Positions 46,041-58,160 are shown, counted from the stretch's first letter. The stretch: 64,000 nucleotides of DNA from Prosopocoilus inquinatus (GCA_036172665.1 CM069876.1:47895001-47959000), one strand, 5' to 3'. Translations and numbers: made by a program. Notes: generated by a model from the sequence alone, not told the origin.

Positions 46041-46508
46041 TTTACTACATATATTTTAGCGTTCCTCCACCTTTTTTTCATTTGTTGTTTCTTTTTTTTT
46101 AGATTACACACACCCACATTACGGGAATTTCCCCACGAGATGGCAACACCGGCTTGAACGCCGCTCAAATGCAACACGTAGCGTAATTCTTCTCGCAGTG
46201 ACAAAAGAAATTTTTTTTTAAAAGAATGTGTAAATACCGCAAAGCATTTTTTGTTTGTGGTCAAATCTTTTCCTTTAACATAGGAGTAACTTTTTTTGTA
46301 TTAAAAATAATTTTTAAATTGATTTTGGATGGTCTGCAAATTTTTTCTTAGCCATAGTTTTTTTTTTTTTTTTTAATAATACTTATTTGTTTTTGACAAT
46401 CCAGAAAAGAAATAATCCGCCTTAATATTTGCTTTCAATTTATAAAATGAATAGCAACTACCTTTAAATTATAAACGTATGAAAACTTGAAGTGAATTTT
46501 TGTTTCAG

Positions 46509-47337
46509 CCATCGACGAATCCCTAAGACGAAGAAGACAGCGAATGAGAAAAAAATCGAAATTCTAGAAGGTCTCACCGACGAGAAACGCTACAGTTGTG
46601 ATCTTTGCAATTATAAATGCCGATATATCTGTGATATCAAAAGGCACAAGTCGAGACACACCGACGAAAAGCCGTTTTGCTGTGACCTCTGCGATTACAA
46701 ATGCCTGCAGCTGGGAAACCTGAATAAACACAAACTGAAACACACCGGCGAGAAACGCCACAGTTGTGATCTTTGCGGTTACAAATGCCGGCAGCTCTGC
46801 GATCTCAAAAGGCACAGGTTAAAGCACACCGACGAGAAACCGTTTTGCTGTGAAGTTTGCGCTTATAAATGCCGAAGGTTCGATGATTTGAGGGAGCACA
46901 AGTTATTACACACCGCCGAAAAATCGATCGGCTGTGATCTTTGCGATTATAAATGCCGACGGGCCCGTGATCTGAGGCAGCACAAAGTAACGCACACCGA
47001 CAGGAAACCGTTCGGTTGCGATCTTTGCAAATATAGGTGCCGACGCGCGGATAAATTAAGGGAGCATAAGTTAACGCACACTGACAAGAAACCGTTCAGT
47101 TGTGGCCTTTGCGAGTACAGCTGCCGACAGTCCGCGCATTTAAAACAGCACATGGTGAAGCACACGGGCGAGGAGCCTTTCAGTTGTGATTTCTGCAATT
47201 TCAAATATCGTCACGCCGCAAGTTTGAAACAGCACATGTTGAAACACACCGGCGAGAAGCCGTTCGCTTGCGACCTCTGCGATTTCAAATCTCGGTACGG
47301 TTTAGCTTTGAAACGGCATAAAGCGAAACACAATTGA
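46509..47337 (+). CDS. Zinc-finger terminal exon, unit 16 (9 C2H2 fingers)
   Basis: 275 residues read from 46510 after TTTTTGTTTCAG. The leftover base is C, while 15 of the 18 open exons have G here. The leader is H-R-R-I-P-K-T-K-K-T-A-N-E-K-K-I-E, after which the usual first finger is missing: I-L-E-G-L leads straight into a T-D-E-K linker. Nine complete fingers: YICDIKR, QLGNLNK, QLCDLKR, RFDDLRE, RARDLRQ, RADKLRE, QSAHLKQ, HAASLKQ and YGLALKR. It ends H-K-A-K-H-N-stop without a C-G-L-C type last finger. With units 13 and 14 it shows that the first finger is dispensable. Confidence 0.92.
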
Positions 47338-48960
47338 ATTACGTCATTGTCTGTGGAAAATACCCGAGAAGTTATATCATTTTTAATTTTAATTTTAACT
47401 TGGAGATGTAATTTTCAACCCTCCGCCCTTTGGGTGAGCTTCACTGAACAAAATACAAACTTTTTCGTGCATTTTTCCATCATCTTTTTTTTTTTCTTCT
47501 TTTTCTACAAACAACTTGCAATTCGTTTGACTGCCAGAGTCGTAACAATATCTTCTCGAATATTGGCGGGCACTTACATTTCAACACGTTTCGCTGAATA
47601 TCTCAGTTATTTATCAACCGATTTTGAAAAAAATATTATTTATTGTATTTGGCATAAAAATGCTATTAAATGAGGTGTGACAAGGTGCACTTAGAAGTCG
47701 GGGGATGTTCGCGCTTAGGGGACGAGGGGTGAGAGGCTGAAAATTGCACAAAATACTGTCACAAGATTCAGTCATACCAGCCGGATAATTTTTCTGTTTT
47801 TTTTTTTGAATTTGCGGGAAATCGGAACAGGCGACGGATTTTCTGACTCACCCGGTAGAATTTCGTCGGGCCTGTCTATAAAAAAAAAATTAAGTAAAAA
47901 ATTTAAGAAAAAAAATTAAAAAACTAATACACCCATGAGCGAGAAAATAAAGAGAAAACGGAAGGGGCGATTCCTCGTTTTTTCGAAGTGATTTTTTTTT
48001 TACCTATACCGGGTGAGCCAAGAAGAAGTATAGTTGCCTTTTGAATTTGGTGCGTTTTTTTTTTTTCATTAAAGATTGAATTTTTATTTTATTTTTTTGA
48101 GAAAGCTACTTGCACTCCTGCGGAAAAATAAAATTAAAAAAAAAAGCGGCAAATGTTTTTAAAATCCGTCTACTAGTGTGTGAGTTAACTATGGGCAAAT
48201 CGAAACATAAAAGAGGGTATTCCCCCTCACCTCCCCCCCCCCCCCCCCGTCCCGCACCACATTTCGATTATTTTCCCTTTAAAAATAGGGAACCGTGACT
48301 TCAAACAGTATGCGGGGGGCAAGGGGGACGTACACCTCGGAAATTTAGAGAGACCTCCATTTTAAATATTTTTTTGAATTTATGATTTTTCAATTTTGAT
48401 GATTGCGACAAAAGCGGTTGCTTATTTAGCGCCACCTATTGCAAAAAAATGAAAAAAAAAAACAAATGTCACGTGTTGCTTCATTCAAAATTACGCCTCC
48501 TTAAGATATTTTTTTCTGTTTTTTTTTTCTTTTCTATTGAGAAATAAATGTGACAGCGACTATATTGTATTGCACCTACTGACAAGTAAATAAATAAAAA
48601 AATTTAATTTAATATTAAGACTAAATAATTTTAGCTATCCAAATTAGAAACGAAGAAAAAATAAAAAAAAAATAAAAGCCTTTGTTTAAACGGATGGATT
48701 GAGTAAATTATTTTGAATTTTGACGAACTTTTTTATCACTAGGGTTATTTTGAATTCGGGGGGCGACAGCAAATTAAATAAATTGAAGAAAAAGAAGTGG
48801 CAGCTGAATTACTTGACCTTGACAAACAGATACCAAATGAATTTATGAATAATACACACATTAATAAAAAAAAAATTCATTTTTAAGGATTTTTTTTAGA
48901 AATATTAAAATAATAATAAATTACATGAACGCCGCACTTTCTTTTTATAATAATTATTTT
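47338..48960. other. Gene-free spacer with a C16 run and a repeat copy
   Basis: Contains an uninterrupted run of 16 C (48233-48248). The 48262-48380 segment (GACTTCAAACAGTATGCGGG onward) recurs at 51203-51320. Otherwise AT-rich; small ORFs here have no recognisable domain. Confidence 0.5.
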
Positions 48961-48967
48961 AAAAATT

Positions 48968-49165
48968 TTCTTGCAAATCGTTTTTGATTGCAGTGAAAAC
49001 CTCGAGCAGCCTCTGTACAGCTGTTTCAGCCCTGTTTTAGGGCTTCGTCAGCAGAAACGTAGCTCGAAATTCCCACTGCAAACCAAAGACGACTTGTTCA
49101 ATTTATTCGCAATGTCAGGTCAAAAAGCGATCGTAGGATGTTGCTGTTTTAATTGTTCATTAATA
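48968..49165 (+). mobile_element. Family B repeat copy
   Basis: The most complete single copy outside the palindrome: GCAAATCGTTTTTGATTGCA, CAGCCTCTGTACAGCTGTTT, AGGGCTTCGTCAGCAGAAAC and the end AGGTCAAAAAGCGATCGTAG. Confidence 0.8.
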
Positions 49166-49289
49166 ATTATTTTATTATTATTATTATTATGTTTAAATTT
49201 ATTAGGCCTTCTCACCTCAGATTGATATTCGTTGTGGTTCGTTCCGATTTGGACTGCTGAAAAGCTGAACACAACTCATTGTTCCAGTG

Positions 49290-49615
49290 AACACCCTGTA
49301 TACATATTTATATGAACTTTTTTCTTTATTTTGATGCGTCCCTGAATTAGCGTCCTATATTTTTGTTACGCCCTGTAGTTTAACACTGCTTTGCTTGTAA
49401 TTTATTTATACACCCTATATAATACATGTTTACATCAACTTTTTTCTTTATTTGAGTTATTTGCTATATATTGTCTGTCTATTTTCTATATATTGTTTCT
49501 TTGGTTGATTAAAGGCCGTTATTATTATTATTTTGCTGCGTCCCTGAAGCAGCGGCCTGTATTTTTCTTACGCCCTGTATATTAGTACCGCTTTGCTTGT
49601 AATTTAATTTATTAC
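49290..49615 (+). repeat. Direct duplication with CCCTGTA motifs
   Basis: GCGTCCCTGAA, GTTACGCCCTGTA and CCGCTTTGCTTGTAATTTA-like phrases occur twice, about 195 bases apart. A (CA)n run lies further on at about 49854-49871. Confidence 0.65.
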
Positions 49616-49871
49616 TTGTTTTATTTATTATTTCATTTCTCAAATGCACAAGATTAACGTCGATACAAAAAAAAAAAAATATAAATGACTCACCCCTCTG
49701 CTATCCAAACAGCATACCGAGACGTGGAACTGTAACAATAAGCATCATTAATAAATTAAATTGAGGAAGAACTACGGTTTTACTCACCCTACCGTTTTAC
49801 GAAGCGTGCAGTTCTAGTGCCGAAACCCCCCCTTCGATCAGCAACCACCACAATACACACACACACACACA

Positions 49872-51034
49872 CTAAAAAAAAAAGAAAAAAAGCAATTAGA
49901 AAAATTGTTAAGTCTCGATGAATTAAAAAGCTTAATTTGAAACGCTAGGTAGATACGTTTTTTAAACAATTTTCAATAAATCGATGTTAAAAGGAGGGAT
50001 AATTAAATTTTTCCAAATTAAATGAAACAAGAGACGTAATATTAAGAAAAAAAAACGATTGGGTTTCAGGTTAGTTGTGCCGTATGCAAGTAACATTAAA
50101 CAATACTGTTTGATTAATTGAAATAATCAAACCAAGTATGAGGACCGTTACATTTGAGTTATTCTTTAAAAATGCTTAGGAAATAAATTTTGATGCCATT
50201 TTTCTCCGAAACAAAGGGAAAAGTTTGTTAATGCAAGTTATTATTATTTTCAGAAGTTCTGAAATTATGAAGATTAAACCTGAATCATCCTGTATATAAG
50301 GAAGCTCCAACAATAACTGTTTTAATAATTTTGTAAATCAGAAAATTTTCATTCATTTTTTTTTATAATTAAAGTAAATTTAATTTGGTTAACGTCGCCG
50401 AATATTATTAACAATGCGATTTCGACTGATTGCGAGTTGCTTCTCGTTTCGAAAATAACACGAGCTCGAATTTATTTAATTTTAAATGTTAAACAAGGAC
50501 GTAAGCGCAGGTGACTTAAAAATTTTCTTACCTTTCCACTCTCACAACAAATTCTAGGTGCACGATCACGTATTTTATAATAATAAACAAACCGTTGCAA
50601 TAAATATTGCAAATTCGCTAAGAAAAGCTCGGACATTCTTCAGCAATATCCGATAAGTTACTGCGTACAGGGACGGATTAAATAATGCGAAGGTAGGCTG
50701 TGGAAAACTTTGCACTCGTTTTTCGAGCGTTTTTTTATCAACTTGCAGGCTGGAAGGGCGAGAATTTCATCTCTCGTCGAAATAATTTCAATAACACGGA
50801 ATAAAAACATCCAAGTGCATTTCGAGGTCAACCGATTTGAATTATTTCATTTGTTTCGTATGCTTCTTGAAAAGAAAATGATTTGATTGCTTAATTTAAA
50901 ATTAAAGCGTTTGCCGATGGAACGCAGTCGTCTTTCGATGCTTAGAAATAAATAACACGACGACAAGCACAAACTATTGTGCGGCACATAGTTTTTTCTT
51001 TTTCTAATCAATAATAAAAAAATTTCCCTTTTCG
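49872..51034. other. AT-rich spacer
   Basis: No gene, repeat family member or strong inverted repeat recognised. Confidence 0.5.
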
Positions 51035-53860
51035 GCGGTCATTGTACAGGGTGATTTACAATAAATCCCCAAGACATGTTCTGAGGTCAGACAAGTACGA
51101 AATTGGAGAAAATAAATTTATCACGCGCATTTTAAAAATAAATATAAATAATATATAAAAATATATATAATATAAATAAATAAAAATAGTTAATTATGCA
51201 TTACTTTCCCTTTGAATATAGGAAAGCCAAACTTCAAACTACGTGCGGGGGACACGGGGGGCGTACACCTTGGAAGTTTAGAGAATTCTCCATTTTTAAT
51301 ATTTTTTAAAGCCTTTGCATTTATTTATTATTATTATTTTTTTTTTGTAAATAACCGGGAAATAAAAAGAAGATTCTGCCCCATTTTTTACTAGTTCTTT
51401 TTTTTCATTAAAAACGTAATTTACTGATACCTGAGGACGTATAACGTACGAATTTTTTATTTTTGCTCTCAATTTTGCTTGGATTGGGTTGAAACGAGTA
51501 AGGAGTGAGTTGAGTTCGGTTGGCCTTAATTACTTTTTTTTTTTTTTTGGAGATTTTTAAGTTTTAATTTCTGATAATTAATTTTTTTTCCCGGGTTGAG
51601 TCAAGTTAATCTCTTTTGAGGGTAGATAGATGGCTTGGATTGGAGGCCAACCGAGTATTTTTTGAGTTATTGTTAATTGATTTTCATTTTTTTTCTTGTT
51701 TTCTGGATTGAGTTGAGTTCGGTTGGTCTCGAGTTTTGTTTTAAAGTTACTTCTTCTAATTTTAATTATTTAAATTTTGATTTTTTTTTTGTGCGAACTT
51801 TTCGGCGATCACTGTACAGGGTGATTCATAATAAGTCCCCCGACGTGTTGTGGGGTCAGACAAGTACGAAACTGGAGAAAATAAATTTATCACACGCATC
51901 TCAAAAATAATTTTTGTAAATAACCGGGAAATAAAAAGATGATTCTGCCCCATTTGTTACTAGTTCTTTTTTTCTTCACAAAAGAAATCATTTATAAGAT
52001 ACCTGAGGACGTGATTTTTTTTATTTTCATTTTTTTCTTGTTTTCTGGATTGTTTGATCTCGAGTTTTGTTTTAAGTTATTTTTTTTAATTTTAATTATT
52101 TGCATTTTAATTTTTTACTTGGGTTGAGTTGGAATAACCTTGAGTTGGTGGGTTGAACTGAATTTTCATTTTTAAGTTTGCTGATTTTTTTTTTGGCTCC
52201 TAGTTTGCTTGGGTTGAATCGAGTAAGGATGAGTTGAATTCGGTTGGCCTTAATTCCAATTTTTTTTGGGGATTTTAAGTTTTAATTTTTTTGAGGGGAA
52301 ATAGATGGCTTGGATTGGAGGCCAACTGAGTATTTTTGAGTTAATGTTAACTGATTTTCATTTTTTTTTTCTTATTTTCTGGATTGAGTTGAGTTCGGTT
52401 GGTCTCGAGTTAGTTCTTCTAATTTTAATTATTTAAATTTAAATTTTTTTTTTGTGCGAACTTTTCGGCGATCACTGTACAGGGTGATTCATAATAAGTC
52501 CCCCGACATGTTGTGGGGTCAGACAAATACGAAATTAGAGAAAATAAATTTATCACACCCATTTCAAAAATAATTTTTGTAAATAACCGGGAAATAAAAA
52601 GATGATTCTGCCCCATTTGTTACTAGTTCTTTTTTTTCACAAAAGAAAGATTTTTTTTTATTTTCATTTTTTTCTTGTTTTCTAGATTGTTTGATCTCGA
52701 GTTTTGTATTAAGTTATTTTTTTTAATATTGATTATTTGCATTTTAATTTTTTACTTGGGCTGAGTTGGAATAATCTTGAGTCTGAATTTTCATTTTTAA
52801 GTTTGCTTATTTTTTTTTGGCTCCTAGTTTGCTTGGGTTGAAACGAGTAAGGATGAGTTGAGTTCGGTTGGCCTTAATTACAATTTTTTTTTTGGAGATT
52901 TTAAGGTTTAATTTTTTTGAGGGGAGATAGATGGCTTGGATTGGAGGCCAAGTGAGTATTTTTTGAGTTAATGTTAATTGATTTTCATTTTTTTTTTCCT
53001 TGTTTTCTGGATTGAGTTGAGTTCGGTTGATCTTGAGTTTTGTTTTGAGTATGTTTTTTTTGGTTCTATTATTTACATTATTTTGGATTGGGTTGGACTA
53101 ACTATGAGTTGAGTTGAACTGAATTTTCCAATTTGTTCTAGTTTTAATTATTTACATTATTTTTTTTTACTTGGATTGGGTTGGACTAACCTTGAGTTGA
53201 GTTGAACTGAATTTTCCAGTTTGTTCCTCGTTTTGAGGTTGCTAAATTTTGAGTTTTAGTTCTTTATTTTTGGGTCTCAATTTTGCATGGCTTGAATCGA
53301 GTAAGAATGAGTTGAGTTCGCTTGGTCTTAAGTTGAGTTCGCTTGGTCTTAATTCCAGTTCCTTTTCGTGTTTTGAGATTTTTAAGTTTTAATTTTTGAT
53401 AATTTTAATTGTAATCAAATTGTACATAAAGGTAAACACAAGAAAAAAAAAATCAGCCCCTTTTGCTTGGGTTGAGTCAAGTTAATTTATCTTGAGGAGA
53501 GATAAGTTGCTTGTACTGGAACCGAACTAAGTATTTTATGATTTATTTTTAATTGATTTTAATTTTTTTTCTTCTTATTTTCTAGATAGAGTTGAGTCAG
53601 GTTGGTGTCGAGTTTTGTTTCAAAGTTACTTTTTCTAATTTTAATTATTTACATTTTAATTATTTTTTTACTTGGGTTCGGGTGGAATAACCTAGAGTTG
53701 GGTTGAACTGAATTTTAATTTTTAAATTTGTTTCTTGTTCTTAGGTTTCTAGGCTTCGAATTTTAATTCCTTAGTTTTGAGTTTTTTTTTTTTTAATTTT
53801 TACATTTTTGGGTCTCAATTTTGCTTGGTTTGAATCGAATTAATAAACTTGTCACTATTA
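51035..53860 (+). repeat. Tandem array of about 650-bp T/G-rich units
   Basis: Units recur with TGAGTTGAGTTCGGTTGGCC (about 51505, 52225, 52855), ATAGATGGCTTGGATTGGAG (51626, 52302, 52928) and AATAACCGGGAAATAAAAAG (51350, 51922, 52582). Three carry the CAGGGTGATT transposon end (51046, 51816, 52480), which was amplified with the unit. There is no coding frame. Confidence 0.85.
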
Positions 53861-54046
53861 TTTTTTTTCTTTGCGTTTCAACAAATTGTGTATTTGTACC
53901 AAAATTAGAATAAAATAAAAATAAATTAATTAAAAAATAAATAATTTTTTGGATTTATATTTCTTATGTTGCCTTTTGTACGCCATTTTCGTCATGTTCT
54001 CCAATGTCCCTAATTGATTTTAAACTCACGTCATTCTTTGTTTCAG

Positions 54047-54776
54047 GTGTCCAGGGATTCCTGAAGCTAAGACGAAAGGGAATGCGAAAACAATCGAATG
54101 CCGGATATGTCAATCGAAATTTAAATCTCGCAAAAATTTGCGCCATCATGTTTTAATACACGCCGGTCAGAAACCGTTCAGTTGTGATATTTGCGGGTAT
54201 AAATGCCGACAGCTGAGTAATTTGAGAAGGCACAGGTTTACACACTCCGACGAAAAACCCTTCGGCTGCGATCTCTGCGATTATAAATGCCGACACCCGG
54301 CACATTTAAGGAAACACAAGGTAATACACACAGACGAGAAGCCGTTCGCTTGTGACGTCTGCAGTTATAGATTCCGCTGGCACTACAATCTGGCACAACA
54401 CAAATTAACACACACCGACGAGAAACCTTTCAGCTGTGATCTCTGCAATTACAGTTGCCGCCGGCGGACAAGCCTGATACAACACAGATTGACACACACC
54501 GGCCAGAAACCGATCACTTGTGATCTTTGCGATTATAAATGTCGGAATCTCGGGAATCTGAGGCGGCACAAGTTAATGCACACCGACGAGAAACTGTTCG
54601 GTTGCGATCTTTGCGATTACAAATGCCGAGAGCTCGGTAATTTAAGGGTGCACAAGTTAACGCACACCGACGAGAAAAAGTTCACCTGCGGTCTTTGCGA
54701 TTACAAAAGTCGTCTCCGTGGAACATTGAAGCGGCACATGAAAGTACACAACAAAGATAAGACATCGCTTAAATGA
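54047..54776 (+). CDS. Zinc-finger terminal exon, unit 17 (8 C2H2 fingers)
   Basis: 242 residues read from 54048 after CTTTGTTTCAG. The leader C-P-G-I-P-E-A-K-T-K-G-N-A-K-T-I-E is diverged. Eight complete fingers: SRKNLRH, QLSNLRR, HPAHLRK, WHYNLAQ, RRTSLIQ, NLGNLRR, ELGNLRV and LRGTLKR. Trp at helix -1 in finger 4 is unusual among these units (also seen in unit 14). The ending K-D-K-T-S-L-K matches that of unit 1 (E-D-K-T-S-L-K), and the intron end matches unit 10, so this exon looks mosaic in its relationships. Confidence 0.92.
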
Positions 54777-54920
54777 GCAAATAAATGAATTCGCCGGTAT
54801 AAATATCAACAAACCGCAATCTTAATAAAACTGCATACGTTGGCACATACCGATGGTGTGCAAGAGCCCTCGTCACCTTTTTCTTTGATCGAAACCAATG
54901 GAGTATAACTGTAATTAATT

Positions 54921-54926
54921 AATAAA
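54921..54926 (+). promoter_or_regulatory. Candidate polyadenylation signal of unit 17
   Basis: An AATAAA 145 bases after the stop, followed within 15 bases by a CAGTGGGTTCAG stretch that could serve as a G/T-rich downstream element. Its position in the conserved 3' flank is as in units 1 and 4. Confidence 0.55.
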
Positions 54927-54996
54927 GGCATTTTCAGTGGGTTCAGTATTTATTACTTGGTAATTAGTTTTAATAGGAGTAGACAACTTACTAATT

Positions 54997-55145
54997 ATAA
55001 CCAGGGAAAGGAATTCGGCCCACTTAGTGTTGGACACTTTTTTTACATCGAATGTATTACTTATTTCTTCCGCGGCTCCGATGCATTTAAACTGTTGTTT
55101 GTTGTTGAGTGGGAGCGGAGCAAGTGGCTCGATTTCTTTGATCTA
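54997..55145 (-). mobile_element. MITE family A, truncated reversed copy
   Basis: ATAACCAGGGAAAGGAATTC at the left is intact; the right end (AAGTGGCTCGATTTCTTTG) is degenerate. Confidence 0.7.
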
Positions 55146-55443
55146 CTTCCATCTCAATCGTCCTTCCTCCATCAGAAACCCCCTGAGGCGAGTGCGGGTT
55201 AAAATCATGTGTTACGAAACGTCTTTTGTTTTCATAAACTATTTTAAATCAGCGTCTTTTCCAAAATAAACAAACTACGTGCTCCCGACTTGAAGTTATG
55301 ATATGGTATAATTTGCAAATATACAGGATGAACCATTGATCCAAGAATTACCCTGTATATATAATAATATGATCTACTTGACTTATACATACATGAATTT
55401 GACAAATATATATATGACAATTTAAAGAACCTTTTTGTTTCAG

Positions 55444-56197
55444 ATGTCGATGGGTTCCTAAGGCCAAGGCGCCGAATAAGAAAATAATCAAATGCGGCAT
55501 TTGCGATTCTAAGTTCAAATCGCACAGAAACCTGCGCGTGCACATTTTAATACACACCGGCGAGAAACCGTTCAGCTGCGATCTCTGCGACTATAAATGC
55601 CGACAGCCGGGACATTTGAGAGAGCACGCGTTAACACACTCCGACGAGAAGCCGTTCGGTTGTGATCGCTGCGATTACAAGAGCCGAAGGATCGCCGACT
55701 TGAGAGTGCACAAATTAGCGCACACCGACGAGGAACCGTTCGGTTGTGACCTCTGCGATTATAGATGCCGGAAGCCCGGCAATCTGAGAAAGCACAAGTT
55801 AACGCACACCGCCGGGAAACCGTTCGGCTGCGATCTTTGCGATTATAAATCCGAACGGGTGGGCAATTTGAGAGAGCACAGGTTGATACACACCGGCGAG
55901 AAACCGTTCAGTTGCGATCTTTGCGATTATAAGTGCCGAAGGCGCGGTCATTTGAGGGAGCACAAATTGACGCACACCGACGAGAAACCATTCAGTTGTG
56001 GTTTTTGCAGTTATAAGTGCAGGCGATCCGGAACTTTGAGGGATCACGTGTTGACACACGTGGATGAGAAGCCGTTCAGTTGTGGCCTTTGCGATTATAA
56101 ATGCAAGCGCTCGAGAGCTTTGAACCAACATATGTTAAAGCACACGCGCGACCCTTCGCTTACAAGTTTGCAAAATTCTAATATTAACAACCGATGA
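55444..56197 (+). CDS. Zinc-finger terminal exon, unit 18 (8 C2H2 fingers)
   Basis: 250 residues read from 55445 after TTTTTGTTTCAG; the leftover base is A. The leader is C-R-W-V-P-K-A-K-A-P-N-K-K-I-I-K. Eight complete fingers: SHRNLRV, QPGHLRE, RIADLRV, KPGNLRK, RVGNLRE, RRGHLRE, RSGTLRD and RSRALNQ. Glu or Asp at helix position 6 is frequent here. A short tail after the last finger (T-R-D-P-S-L-T-S-L-Q-N-S-N) has no finger features. The intron end GACAATTTAAAGAACC is almost the same as that of unit 19. Confidence 0.92.
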
Positions 56198-57022
56198 ATT
56201 GGTGTAGGGAAGAACACAGTTTTCAAGGTTGCGTAACTTACTTCTGGTTATGAAATATACAAAAAAGTAATATTTAAAGTGAGGATTAAAAAGTCCCTGC
56301 CTCGGTTTAGGACATGAAATATACAAAAAATTAATGAAGATAAAGGATAGTATTTAAAGTGAGGATTAAAAAGTCCCTGCCTCGGTTTAGGACTTAACTG
56401 AATGGGCGTTTTTTCTTCTTTCGTGAACTACGTAAGTTGCACGGAAGCGAGGATTAAAAAGTCCCTGCCTTAATTTATCAGTAATTTCGCCACGCAATAA
56501 ATTTAAGCTCTGGTCGACCAAGTAGTAACGGAAGCCTTCGCTGCGACGGTACTATTTCATCCTCGCTGTAATAATATTACTACATTGTTGAGCTAAACAT
56601 ACAAAGAAATAAACAGAATGTTACTAATATATCTTTTGTTGTTTAAGTTTAAGCGATCGCTTTTGTTTCTAAAAGTGTGTCTTGATTTTTTCCATTGCCG
56701 TTTGTTTCTGAAATTTGTTTCTGTTTCTTCTTTATTTGTCGCTCTCGCAAAAAAAAATTATGTGTTCTTTTTTCATTCATTGTTATTTTTGTTCCTTTTT
56801 TTTTTATTTACATTTTGTTAATTTTTCCGATTATTTTGACTATTTGACTAAATTCAAAAATTTTTGGTCTATTATACGTGTCGCAGAGTCAATCCGCGGA
56901 CACACTGTATAAAACTGATAATTTGGTATGTGTAATTTTAGAATTAGGTATTATTATTAATTATTATAATAATCAGCAGTTTATAAATCTACGATGACAA
57001 TTTAAAGACCTTTTTGTTTCAG
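56198..57022. other. 3' flank of unit 18 with a tripled motif
   Basis: GAGGATTAAAAAGTCCCTGC occurs three times (about 56281, 56361, 56450). The last copy is partly mirrored near 56555-56572 (TACTATTTCATCCTCGCT). The rest is T-rich with nothing coding. Confidence 0.55.
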
Positions 57023-57596
57023 ATGTCGACGGATTCCTAAAGCCAAGACGTTGAAAAAGAAACCAATCGAATGCCGCATATGTGATTCTAAATTCAAATC
57101 GCGCAGAAATTTGCAGCTACACGTTTTAATACACACCGGCGAGAAACCGCTCGGCTGTGATCTCTGCGATTATAAATGCCGAAGGCCCGCCCTTTTGAAA
57201 ATGCACAAGTTAAAACACACCGACGAGAAACCGTTCGGTTGTGATCTGTGCGATTATAAATGTCAAGTGCACGGCGATTTGAGAAAACACGAATTAACGC
57301 ACACCGACGAGCTGCCGTTCGGTTGTGATCTTTGCGATTATAAAAGTCGACAGATCGGACACCTGAACAGGCACAGATCAACGCACAGCAGCGAGAAACC
57401 GTTCGGTTGTGATCTTTGCGATTATAGATTTCGACGGATCGACGATTTGAGGAGACACAAACTAACGCACACCGGCGAGAAACCGTTCGGTTGTGACATG
57501 TGCGATTATAAATGTCGACAGTTGGGAAATCTGAAAAGGCACAAATTAACGCACAGCGGCGAGAAGCCGTTCGACCGTGACCTCTGTGATTTATAA
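57023..57596 (+). CDS. Zinc-finger terminal exon, unit 19 (6 fingers, frameshifted end)
   Basis: 190 residues read from 57024 after TTTTTGTTTCAG, leftover base A. The leader is C-R-R-I-P-K-A-K-T-L-K-K-K-P-I-E. Six complete fingers: SRRNLQL, RPALLKM, VHGDLRK, QIGHLNR, RIDDLRR and QLGNLKR. Finger 7 has Arg for its first Cys and then one extra T (GATTTATAAATG where other units have GATTATAAATG), which creates the TAA stop. Finger sequence continues in another frame to about 57700. Its acceptor and leader resemble unit 18, while everything after about 57146 is near-identical to units 20 and 21. Confidence 0.9.
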
Positions 57597-57700
57597 ATGC
57601 CGAAGGCCCAGTACTTCGAGACAGCACAAATTAACACATTCCGGCGAGTAACCGTTTTGCGATTTTTAAATGCAAACGCCCTAGACTTTTGAAGTGGCAA
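57597..57700 (+). pseudogene. Out-of-frame remains of fingers after unit 19
   Basis: After the frameshift the sequence reads Y-K-C-R-R-P-S-T-S-R-Q-H-K-L-T-H-S-G-E in the shifted frame, then a stop in place of the Lys codon. The same remains follow units 20 and 21. Confidence 0.85.
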
Positions 57701-58014
57701 AGGTTAAAACACAGAGGCGGCTCTGCGCTTACAACTTTCCAAAATTTTCCGTTAAATTGGTTTAGAAAATAACACAGGTTTAAGGCTTTAAGGTTTAAGG
57801 CTTGCGTCACATACTTCAGGTTACCGAATATATGAAATGAGTAATAAAGCGCATTATGTAGGAAACGGCATGAAATAAATTTTCCGAAATACAGTGGCGG
57901 TTCGTCGACGGGGTGTCCCACCCCGTCCCACTGTAATTACAATTGAGCTCAGTGACAGAACGGTAATGATCAATAATTAATGTCGTTATTTTCAAAATGC
58001 AGTATTTGACTAAT

Positions 58015-58160
58015 GGCCGGTTGCACCAAACACTTAAGTCGAGCTTAAATTTAAGTATTGCTTATAATGTGACATTTGAACATGACACGACATTCAGTAA
58101 ATCGCATTCTAAGCAGTGCTTGAAGTTAAGCTATCCTTAAGTGTTTGGTGCAACTGGCCG
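58015..58160. mobile_element. Hairpin MITE family D, copy in repeat 1
   Basis: TGGCCGGTTGCACCAAACAC at the left and its inverse at the right, with an inner AAGTCGAGCTTAA partly mirrored. Same family as 25194-25336. Confidence 0.85.

Noticed and set aside
45750..46157. 135-codon ORF as a gene
   Set aside because: Much of it lies in a dispersed repeat also found at 13.7 kb, where the frame is not kept.
57094..57627. Long minus-strand ORF (177 codons), repeated at 60211 and 63346
   Set aside because: It is antisense to zinc-finger exons; regular finger codons leave a reverse frame open. Its Arg/Cys-rich repeats mirror the fingers and similar shadows occur under every unit.
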